Below, in pieces: positions 44,391-56,300 of a stretch of DNA of 64,000 nucleotides (its first letter is position 1; the number at the start of each line of letters is the position of its first letter). Under the pieces are notes generated by a model. The model was not told where the DNA came from. It ran no database searches and saw nothing but the letters and a program-made list of their open reading frames with translations. The translations under genes were made by a program, and so were the position numbers. Source of the DNA: Fabrea salina (taxonomy: Eukaryota > Ciliophora > Heterotrichea > Heterotrichida > Fabreidae); the NCBI GenBank assembly GCA_022984795.1, contig JALIHJ010000001.1:62001-126000 (forward strand), in the 5' to 3' direction.

Positions 44391-47300
44391 ATGAGATCGG
44401 TTAAGTGGGATAAAAACGAAGAAGCTCGCAAAAAAGCAAACGGCAAAAACCCCAAGCAGAAGCCATACGGAGCCCGTGTGCTGCTAAACATTCCTGACTT
44501 CAAAGCTTTAGCACGCAAAATAGAAGAAGACACCCCTGACATCAAGAACCCCAAACGCCCTGCGAAACGGGTGGAATCCTTAGAAAGCCTGCCTGACCCT
44601 CCCCAACCTCCTCTGAACAACGTTGAGAACCCCTGGATCGCAGACATTTCCTCCCAAAAAACTCTAGAAAACTCCAAAGGGAAACCCGCCAGGCACATCC
44701 AGTCAGTTCATCACCATGGAAAAATCATTCCTTCCAAGTACAACGAAGCCAGTTTCCGCCTTGACGAAAGTGAACTGAACCACTCTGAAGAACTGCAGAT
44801 TCCAGGCACCAACCCTAAAAAGACCAAAGAAATCCTTTCAAGGGAGTATGCCAATTTTGAATTCCCTAATTTGAAATCAACTAAAAACATTTCAGAGTTC
44901 GACTGTTGGAGAGAAGAAAAAACCCCCCAAGAGTGGGTGGAGTTTTGCCAAGACAAACCTGGACCCCACGCTATGTCTCCAGTGTACGAAAAGGGTTCTT
45001 ACAACTGGGAGCCTGTGGACGTGCTTTCTTATAACGCCTCTGAAAAGAAGTTCCTTGTAAAAATCAGAAAAACTTCCCAGCAAAAAAAGGTCCAAAGACT
45101 AGCTCTGAGGTTCAACGACGAAGAAGAAGCCAGCTTTGAACAAAGAGTGACTCAAGCCAGAGAACTCCAAAGCAACTACGAAGCTCACGCAAGGTTCATA
45201 GACTACATCGACGCCATTTCAGGAGGCAAAATCTCCCAGATGAGAGACTTACTTAAGAACCACATCATCCGAAAGGCAGTTGCTACTAATAAGAGTTTTG
45301 AAAACGAAAAGTACGTGCCCATCCTGAAGAACTTAATGGCAGTGGTTGAAGAAGAGTACGCACGAGCTATGAAGAAGTGCATTGTTTTGCTGAAAATGCA
45401 AAACCCCAAGTACGACGAAGAGTTTCTGCAGAAGAAAATCAAAGTCCGCAGAGAAACCAAAGTAGTTCCTGAAATAGGCACTGTGCCCATTCCTCAACAC
45501 CCCTTTTCCAAAAACAGACGCAAACTCGAAGAAAACCACTGGTACCGCATTCCTGAAGCAGTCCAAGTCAACAAGATACTTTCTGCTAAGTGCCACAGCT
45601 TCCAGGACTTCAGGTACTTGCAAACCAAAGACCTAGAAACTCCTATGAGCTTAAAGAACCTCTACAACGTCCAACGAGCCCACCACCAAGCCATGCGCCA
45701 GCAGATCTCCATCCAGTGGAGGGAGTTCATAATCTCAGAAACCCAGGACAAAATGGCTGAGAAGTTCAACTTCTTTGCAGTCGATCACGACGACTACGTG
45801 CAAACTGGACTCCACGCTTTGTTGAAAAGGATGGACTACGTGATGAACACTCACGTGAGGAGCTTCATCAGGAACAGCATAGTTGACTGGGTTGAGTTTT
45901 TGAAGAAGTTTGGAGAACCTCAGGGTTCTGAAAGCTACAAGAAGTGCAGTGTGCCTTTGGTGGAACTAGAACTCAACATGGAAACTCGCAAAAAAAGCAA
46001 AAAGAAAGAAAAAGAAGTTAATGAAGAAATTGGCAAGATCGACTTCAAACCTACTTTGGAAAAGACTCGCAGTTTCATAGTGGAGTTTATTGACTGGATA
46101 GTTGAAGCTGCAGCCATGATCACCAACCTTGAAACTGACCTAGTGCCTTTTATGAAAGTTCCCAAAACTCCTGTTTACGAAGTAACCCAAGAGAACGAGT
46201 GGGTGGTCTCTGCCAAGCAAAAGATCAATGAGATGATTGACGAGTACTTTAAAGGACCTCAAGAACTGCTGGAAAACCACTTAAAGTTTGAGTGGCTGTC
46301 TAAGATGAAACCTTCTTCCTACGTGAAAGAACTCTTCAAAGAAAAACCTTCCATTGAAGCACTCAGAGCTGAGTTGAAGAAGTTCTCAGACGCTGAAGAA
46401 GAACTAGTGAGCATTGCCACGAAAGAAGTAAACTTCGATCTGATCCAAGTAAAGTGTTCTAAGTTCAAAGAAAAACTCCAAGCACAGATTACTAAAGGCA
46501 TGGCTAAGATCTTCGAGATGATTTCTAAGTTCTGCAAAGAAGAAGTCAGTGCTATCCACGAAGACTACGAAAAAATCAAAACCAAAATCATGACTCTCCC
46601 CAACAACGAAGACGAGTTGTTTGAACTCAAAAAGTTCGCCAAAGGCATCAAAGCTAAGAAAGAAGAACTACGTGAAAGAGAAAAAGACGTGATCAACCGA
46701 ACTCTGATTCTAGAAGACTACGGACAACACCTAGAACAAGAAACCACTTACATGCTTTGGTACTGCAAAACCTGCCCTATTGAAGTAGACGTCGCTTCTA
46801 GGGAAGGCAACAACCAACTCCAGAGAGAAGAAGAAAAGTTCAGAGAAAAACTCGAAAAGGAAAAAGAAGAGTGGTACAAAGAAATCCAAAACCTACACTC
46901 AGACTTCGAAAAAGTCCAGCAGTTCTCAGACCTCAAAGACGCTTCTGACAACTTCAACTTTGTGAAGAACTTAGAAGAGAACCTTAAGAACTCTATGGAG
47001 AAACTCAAGTCTTTCAACCAACGAGAGACTCTTTTTGAGCTCCAACTGTCTGACAAAAGTGAACTCCAAGGAATGATTGACGAGTTCGACCCCTTCAACA
47101 AGCTATGGACCAACGCCAACAACTTCAAAGACAACAGCTCTATTTGGGTCAACGAAAAGAAACTAAGCGACATGAACTCCAAAGACGCAGACGAAATCGC
47201 TTCTAGCATCGACAGGTGGTCCAAAGACTGCGCTATCTTGAAAAAGAAACTCTTAGAAAAGAGCCCTGAAGCTGTAAGTGCAATTGACACTCTCAAAGAA

Positions 47301-50300
47301 AACCTGAACGAGTTCCAAGAGTACGTGCCCCTTGTAAAAGCCATTGCAAACGAAGCCTGGAACGAAGACCACTGGAAGAAGTTGTACTCGATAGCAAGCA
47401 CTCCGGACGAAGAACAAGACCCCAAACACGAAACTGTGATGAGTCTAGTCAGCAAAAAGATGAACAACTACATCGAAGAAATCCAAGAAATCTCCCACAG
47501 AGCCCAGCGTGAGTTCAAACTCAAACAAACTCTTGAAAGAATGAAAAAAGAAGCCGAAGCCCAAGTACTGCCTGTGATTCCTTACAAGGACACCTACATC
47601 ATCGAAACAGTAGAAGACTTGCAAGCAATTCTTGACGAACAAATCACTAGTGTGCAGGCAATGAAGAGTTCCCCTTACGCCAAGCCTATTGAAAGACAGT
47701 GCCGCGAGTGGGAGCAAAGACTACTTCACATCCAAGAAACTCTAGACCTCTGGATTAAGTTCCAAGGAGCCTGGATGAGTCTTAAACCTATTTTTTCTTC
47801 AGACGACATTATGAAGCACATGCCTGCTGAAACGCGTATGTTTAGACAAGTCGACCTTTCTTGGAACATGCAAATGGAAAGCACCAGCAAAGACTCTGCT
47901 GTGCTGGAAGCCGTAGCTATTGACGGAAGCACACTCAACTTGTTCAAAGACGCCAACAAAACTCTTGAAGAGATCCAGAAAAGCATGCACAACTACCTCG
48001 AAAGCAAAAGACTGGCTTTCCCAAGGTTCTTTTTCTTGTCTGACGAAGACTTACTGGACATTCTTTCCCAAACCAAAGACCCCCTTAAAGTCCAAGACCA
48101 CCTTAACAAGTGCTTCGAAGCTATTGACAAAGTAGTTTTTACTGAGAAGATGGAAGTCACTCACATGGTGTCTCCTGAAAAAGAAACTATTGAACTCATT
48201 GAGAAAATAGACGTCAACGAAGGAGAAAGAAAGGGCAACGTGGAGTTCTGGATGGGCGACATTGAAAAGACCATGTACAAAACCATCAAAGACATCACCA
48301 AGAAAAGCTACAAAGAGTACTTCCAAATCAAAAGAACTGACTGGATCAGGAACTGGCCTTCTATGGTTATCTTAGTAGTGGACCAAATCATTTGGACTCA
48401 CGGAGTGGAAGAAGCCATTAAAAACAACACTTTGAGTAAGTACGAAAAAGAACTCACCTCCCAAATCATGGACATTGTAGCTATTGTTAGAGGCAAGCAC
48501 GACCGTCTTACTCGGCAAACTTTGTCAGCTGCACTCACAATTGACGTGCACGCCCGTGACATTGTTACTGACTTGAAGAAAAAGCAAGTAAGTGACTTTT
48601 ACCAGTTTGATTGGATTGCTCAGTTGAGGTACTACTGGGGAGACAACTCAGACATTTCAGTGAGAATGGTGAACTCTTCAATTCGTTTTGGATTTGAGTA
48701 CCTAGGAAACACCCCCAGACTAGTAATTACTCCGCTTACTGACAGATGCTACCGAACCCTTATAGGAGCTTACAACTTGTTTTACGGAGGTGGTCCTGAA
48801 GGCCCTGCAGGGACTGGAAAGACTGAATCTGTAAAAGACTTAGCCAAAGCTGTGGCTGTGAAATGTGTGGTGTTTAACTGTTCTGACACTTTGGACTACG
48901 CTGCTATGGCTAAGTTCTTTAAAGGCTTGGCTTCTAGTGGTTCTTGGTGTTGCTTTGACGAGTTTAACAGAATTGAAGCTGAAGTGTTGTCAGTGGTGGC
49001 AATGCAAATCCTCCAAATCCAACAAGCTATTAGAGAAAGGAAGAAGATTTTTGTTTTTGAAGGGACTTCTCTTCCACTTGTGCACTCCTGCGCAATCAAT
49101 ATTACAATGAATCCAGGCTACGCAGGCAGGTCTGAGTTGCCAGACAACTTAAAAGCTCTTTTCAGGCCTTGTGCAATGATGGTTCCTGACTACGCACTTA
49201 TTAGTGAGATTTCTCTGTTCTCTTACGGATTCGAAAACGCCAGAAGCATTGCTACTAAAGTAACAGCTTCTTTGAGGCTATCTTCTGAACAGTTGTCCAC
49301 ACAAGGCCACTACGACTTTGGTATGAGAGCTGTCAAAGCTATTCTAACTGCTTGTGGCAACCTTAAAATCCGTTACCCTGAAGAAAACGAAGACATTTTA
49401 GCTTTGCGTGCACTAAACGACGTAAACCTTCCTAAGTTCACTAGCAACGACATTCCTTTGTTTCTGGGAATTACTTCAGACTTGTTCCCAGGAGTTGAAC
49501 TCACTCCTATTGACTACGGAGCTCTTTTGACAGGAATTGAAGAAGCTTGCCAAATCCAAAACCTGCAACCTACTGAAGAGTTCAAAAGCAAGTGCATTCA
49601 GCTTTACGAAACCATCACTGTAAGGCACGGCCTCATGCTTGTAGGGCAAACTTTTTCAGGGAAGTCAAAGGTAATCAGTACTCTTCAAATGGCCATTAGC
49701 AGCGTCAAAGACAACCCTAACTTTGCAAATGTGCAAAAAATAACCCTTAACCCCAAGTCAATTACCACCAACCAGTTGTACGGGCGCTGGATAGCAGAGT
49801 CCCATCAGTGGTACGATGGAGTTATTTCAACCACTTTCAGACACTTCACTGGAGACAAAAGCGACGACAAAAAATGGGTGGTGTTCGACGGACCTGTAGA
49901 CTCCAAGTGGATTGAAAACATGAACACTGTGCTAGATGACAACAAAATGCTTTGTCTGACCTCAGGAGAAACCATCAAGCTAACTGAAACCATGACTATG
50001 ATGTTTGAAGTAGAAGACCTGAAAGAAGCGTCCCCTGCCACTGTTTCTAGGTGCGGAATGGTGTTTTTGGAGCCCCACAGACTAGGTTGGGAAGTTTTGG
50101 TTCAGTCCTATGCGGCTTCGCTTCCTGAGTACTTGTCTGACAAGTACAAAGAGTACATCATTGACATTTACTGGTGGTTCTGTTGGCCTCTTATTGAGTA
50201 CGTGAGGAAGAACTGCAAGTTGCCAGTCCCAGTTACTGAGTTGGAACTAGTGAGTACTGCACTTAACATTTTGGACTGTTTCTTGGGAGACTACAAAGCC

Positions 50301-53300
50301 TTAGGAGAAACCGACATAGATGAGTCTCCTGATAAGAAAAAAGAAGTTAAACTGCCCGCAGAGTTGGATGAGCAAATGTCTAACTTTGTGCTGTTTTCAA
50401 TTATCTGGGGCATTGGAGGCGCCACAGACGAAACAACCCGTGCTAAGTTCGGAGAGTTTTTGAAAGAACTCATAGAAGGGCAAAACGTTAAAGAAAACCA
50501 CAAACTCCTAGACACTCCTGAAAACTGGGAACCAAGAAGTTACTCGTTTAAGTTGCCTTCTTCGTTCTTCGAAGTGACTTACCTCAAAAAGGGCGGCAGC
50601 TACAACTGGACCCTTTGGACTAACCTGAACCCTTCTTCGTACATGCCTAGCAAAACAGCCGAGTTCCACGAAATCACAGTGCCTACCAAAGACACTGCAA
50701 GGATTTCTTACTTGATGAAGCTTTTATCTGATAACAAAAAGCACATACTTTTCTCAGGTCCCACAGGAACTGGAAAAACTGTTTGTGTACTTGAAAAACT
50801 CAGAGAGGAATACTACAACGAAACCTGGACTTACTTGTTCATGGCTTTTTCAGCACAAACTTCAGCTAACAAGATCCAGATGATGATGGAGTCTGTTATG
50901 GAAAAGAAGTCCCGCAAAGTCCACGCTCCTGCTGGCAACAAAAAAATGATTATTTTTGTGGACGACCTGAACATGCCTGAAAAAGAAGAATACGGAGCAC
51001 AACCTCCTATTGAAATCCTCAGACAGTGGATGGACTACTTTGGGTGGTACGAACTAGGCACTAACGAGTTCATGACTTACAAAGACATTCAGTTTGCAGC
51101 TTCAATGGGTCCTCCAGGCGGAGGCAGGAACCACATTACGCAAAGGTACTTAAGGCACTTCAACAAGTTTTACATCGAGCCTTTTGACCACGAGTCCCAG
51201 GAACTTATATTCACTACTATTGTGGACTGGTGGTTCGCCAAGCAAGACGAACCTTTTTCAAGGGCTGTAGTAGGACTTAAAGACAACCTAGTAAGCGCAA
51301 CTATCCATGTTTTCAACAGAATCACTAAAGAACTACTGCCCACTCCAGCTAAGATCCACTATTTGTACAACTTGCGAGACGTTTCAAAGGTGTTCCAGGG
51401 ACTTTCTAGGTCAACTTCTTTGGCAGTTAAAGAAGAGGTGTCTTTAGTGAAGTTGTGGGCACACGAGTGCAAACGAGTTTTTGAAGACAGACTCATTAAC
51501 TACCAAGACAGAGAGTACTTTGAAAACTTACTGAAAGAGTCTACAAAAACTTACTTCAAAAGGGAGTGGGAAGACGTAGTGACAGTAGAACCCCTTATGT
51601 TTGGGTCATTCATTCCAATGATTTCCAGAGAAGAAGGTAAGCCTAAGATTCCAGACTTGTACTGCGAATTAAGCGACCATGACTTACTCAGAGAAAAAAT
51701 GGACGAGTTTCTGGACTACTACAACCAAACCAACTCTACCAAAATGAACTTAGTGCTGTTTATGGCAGCCATTGAGCACGTAGTTAAGATAGTTAGAATC
51801 ATTACACAACCTATGGGAAATGCTCTTCTTTTAGGAGTTGGAGGAAGTGGTCGCAAAAGTTTAACTATGCTGGCCACCTGCATTGCAGAGTACTCCCTTT
51901 TCGAAATTGAAGTCAGCAAGAACTTTGGAATGACTGACTGGCGTGACAAAATCAAAGAACTCTTTTTCAAAGTAGGTTTAGAAAACAACGCTACTGTGTT
52001 TATGTTCCCAGACACACAAATCTCGAATGAAGGCTTTTTAGAGGACGTAAACAACTTACTTAACAACGGCGAAGTGCCCAACTTGTTTGAAAACGAAGAC
52101 AAGCAAAAAATACTGGACGAACTTCAAGACGAAGCTATGCAGGTTAAGCAAGTAACTACAGCTGAAGGAATCTACGCCTACTTCATAGAAAGAGTAAGGT
52201 CCAACCTGCACATTGTGTTGTGCTTATCGCCTATTGGAGAAAGCTTCAGAACTAGACTGAGGAAGTTCCCTTCACTGGTGAACTGCTGCACTATTGACTG
52301 GTTTTTGCCCTGGCCTGAAGAAGCCCTTAACAGTGTAGCTGAGTACTACATGACCAGCATCGACGTGGACGAAAAAACCAAAAAGGGCCTAGTTGAAATG
52401 TGCGTTAGTATGCAGAAAAAAGTAACAGTGATTACTGAAAGGTACAGAGAAGAACTTAGAAGGCACTACTACATCACACCTACGAGTTACTTAGAACTCA
52501 TAGGTACTTTCCAAAACCTAATCAACACCAAGCGAGTGCAACTGACCAAAAACATAGCAAGGTACGAAGGAGGCCTTGAAAAGCTGTTTTCAACTGGAGA
52601 AAAAGTTAAGATTATGGAACAAGAACTTGAAGAACTCAAACCTCAACTTGAACAACAACAAAAAGAAAACAACATCCTTAAAGAAGACCTTACTCAAAAA
52701 CAAAAAGAAGCCCAAGTCGTAAGAGCTGCCTGCGAAGAAGACGAAGCTAAGTGCGAAAAAGACCGAGAAGAAGCTGCAAGCATCGCTGCTGAGTGCGAAC
52801 AAAAACTCTCAGAAGCAATGCCTATTTACGAAAAGGCTGTGAAAGCTGTCAAGCAACTCGACAAAAGCAAAATTGACGAACTCAAAGGAATGAAAGGTGT
52901 GCCTCCTAAAGGAGTGACTTTAACTATGGAAGCTCTAAGCAAACTGTTTGGCTTAAGCCCTATCATGGTCAACAAACAGTCAGGGTTTGGAAAGGAACCT
53001 GACTGGCTAGAAACAGCTAGAAAGAACATTTTGAACAGATCAAACCTCATGAACGACCTGATTCACTTCGACAAAGACAACATTGACCCTAATGTGATAT
53101 CTTCACTCGAAAAGATGATTAAGAACCCTGAGTTCGAAGAAAAGAAGATCGAAAGGTCTTCTAAAGCAGCTTACTGCATGAGTCAGTGGGTAAGGGCTAT
53201 TTACAACTACGACGACGTCATGAAAGTAATTCGCCCCAAACAAGCTGCCTTGGCAGAGGCCCAGGGCAAACTCAAAAAGGCCGAAGAAGAACTTAAGGAA

Positions 53301-56300
53301 AAGCGAGAAAACCTCCAAAAACAAGAAGACTACATTGCCAAGCTAGAAGCTGACTACCAAGAAGCCATTCAAAAAGAACAGGAACTCCAAAACAACGTAG
53401 ACACTTGCAGAATCAAACTAGAAAGAGCTGGCAAACTCATTAACGGACTCAAGGACGAAAAAGGAAGGTGGGAAGAAGAAGCTGCTAACCTCAAAGAAAA
53501 AGCAGTTAACATAGTAGGTGACTTAGTGATTTCTTCAGGAATTGTGGCTTACTTAGGAGTGTTCACTGGGCACTACAGGTCTGATTGCATCGAAGAGTGG
53601 GTCCGAAAACTCAAAGAAAAAGAAATTCCTAGTTCCGGAGAGTTCAGTTTGCAGGCAGTTTTAGGCGAACCAGTTAAGATCCAGGACTGGACCATGGCTA
53701 GTTTGCCCAACGACTCTTTTTCAATTGACAACGCTATAATCCAGGACATTTCTTCAAGGTGGCCTCTTATGATAGACCCCCAAATGCAGGCCAATAACTG
53801 GATCAAAAGGATGGAAGGCGAAAGACTCGACATCACCAAACTGCACAACGAAAACTTGTCCAACTTACTAGTCAACGCACTTAACTTTGGCAAAGCTGTA
53901 CTAATTGAGAACATGGGAGAGTCAATCAACCCAGAACTTGACGGACTGCTTTCTATGAAGAAAGGCCAAGAAGCCAGCGTTAAAATAGGCGACAAACTTG
54001 CAGACATGTCTAAAGACTTCAGACTTTACATGACCACTAAGTTGCCAAGACCCCACTACCCACCTGAGATCTGTGTAAGGGTGTCTTTGCTGAACTTCAT
54101 GACTACCCAAGAAGGACTTTTGGACCAAATGCTTGCTTTTACTGTTAACAAGATAGAACCCCACATGGAAGCCCAGAGACAAAAAAGCATCAGGGAGTCA
54201 GCTGAAGGAGCCAAGAAACTCAAAGAACTCGAAGACATGATTCTGAACTTAGTGTCTTCCTCAGAAGGTGACATCCTTGAAGACGAAACACTCATTGAAG
54301 CCCTTGAAAAGTCCAAACAGACCTCCAAAGAAATCCACGACCAACTCAGGCAACAAGAGAACCTTATGAAGAACGTCAAAGAAACCAGGAAACTCTACAC
54401 TCCTTCTGCATTTAGAGTGTCACAGTTGTTTTTCTGCATAGCAGACTTGTGCATGATTGAGCCTATGTACCAGTACTCTTTAGAGTGGTACGAAAGGATT
54501 TACTCGTTAGCCATTCAAGAAGAACTTGAAAAGAGCACTACTAAAAACGAAAGAGTCAGGAACCTCATTACTACTTTTACCTTGTTGCTTTACCAAAACG
54601 TGTGCAGGTCTTTGTTTGAAAAGGACAAACTGTTGTTTTCTTTCCAAGTCTGCACTAAAATCATGCAGAGTGAAGACAGAATCGACCCTAAAGAACTCAG
54701 GTTCTTGATGACTGGAGGCACCAAAAGCCAAATAGACTCCCCCAACCCCACTCAAGAAGAAGACAGAACTTGGCTTGAAAACAAAGACTGGGCTGCTATT
54801 CTTGAACTAAGTGAAATGCCTAGCTTCGACACCTTTGACATCGACTTCAAAAACTACGTAACTGAGTGGAAAGAAATGTGGGAGTCTCCAGACCCACTAG
54901 AGCACTCCTGGCCTGGCGGCTGGAAAAATAAACTTTCTAAGTTCCAGCAACTGTTGGTGTTGAGAATCATTCGTCCTGACAAAGTAGTTAGTTCAATAGA
55001 AAAACTCATTGTAGAAGAACTCAGTTCCGACTTTATAAGTCCTCCTGCGTTTGACTTGGAACTTTCTTTCAAGGACTCTGAAAACAACGTTCCTATTATT
55101 TTTGTACTGAGTCCTGGAGTAGACCCTATTTCTGAAGTGGAGAAGTTAGCTGCTAAAATGTCAATGAAGCACAGAATGGAAGCTATATCTTTGGGAGACG
55201 GCCAAGGAGTTAAGGCAGAGGCAGCTCTTGACAGGGCTATTGGAGAAGGAGGTTGGGTAGTTCTGCAGAACTGCCATTTAGCTAGTTCTTGGATGCCCAC
55301 TTTGGAAAAAAGAGTTGACGAAATAGACCCCGAAACCACTTCCCCTGAGTTCAGACTTTGGCTGACTTCAATGCCTGACGAAAAGTTCCCAGTGTCTATT
55401 TTGCAAAACAGTATTAAACTTACTAACGAACCTCCTAAAGGTCTTAAGAAGAACCTGATCAGGTCTTACTTAACCTTTGACAAAAACGCTTTTGGAGACA
55501 ACCAGAAGCCAATGGAGTTCAAAAGACTAGTGTACGGCCTTAGTTTCTTCCACGCTTTAATTCAAGAAAGAAGGAAATTCGGTGCTTTAGGCTGGAACAT
55601 TCCTTACGAGTTTTCAATGCCTGACCTTTCAATATCCTTTTACCAATTAAGGATGTTTTTGAATGAGTATGAGCAAATTCCTTGGGACGCTTTGAGGTAC
55701 ATGGTTGCAGAGGCCAACTACGGGGGCAGAGTTACTGACGCTTGGGACAGAAGAACCATCAACACCATACTTAAGGACTTCTACACTGAAAAAGTGCTGA
55801 CTGACGCCTACGTGATTAACGACTGCAGTGAGTACAAGATGCCTCCTGAAGGAGAAGTTGAAGACTACGTGGAGTTTATTACTAAAAGCATTCCCCACTA
55901 CGACAGGACTGAAGTTTTCGGACTCCACGAAAACGCTTCAATTACAAGTGCAATTCAAGAAACAAACCAACTGTTGTCTACTTGCTTGTCGCTTTTGCCT
56001 AGAACAGCAGGCAGCCAAGAAAAAACTTCTGAACAAATCATGACTGAAATCGCGGTGGACATCTACAACAAAATGCCCAACTTGTTTGACATTGAAGAAG
56101 CTTCTAAAAGGTACAAAATCGTTTATGAAGAGTCTATGAACACTGTTTTGATTCAGGAACTTATTAGGTTCAACAACTTACTGAAGGTAATCAGAACGTC
56201 TACCATTCAGCTAAAAGACGCCTTGGCAGGACTCGTTACTATGTCAGCTGACCTAGAAAAGGTAGGAAACGCTTTGTTCGATAACAAAGTTCCAGAGATG

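Noticed and set aside
46748-47467. 239-codon open frame on the minus strand inside dynein
   Set aside because: It is hydrophobic and Ser/Leu-rich antisense shadow of a Lys/Glu-rich coding strand, with no domain; the same holds for long plus-strand frames antisense to the phosphodiesterase (24937-25590 and 26548-27051).
48433-48447. GTAAGTACGAAAAAG, a 15-mer with GTAAGT, A at position 10 and terminal AG, as a dynein intron
   Set aside because: It encodes SKYEK within TLSKYEKELTSQI, which fits the conserved dynein linker; removal would shorten a conserved helix. Position 9 is G rather than T.
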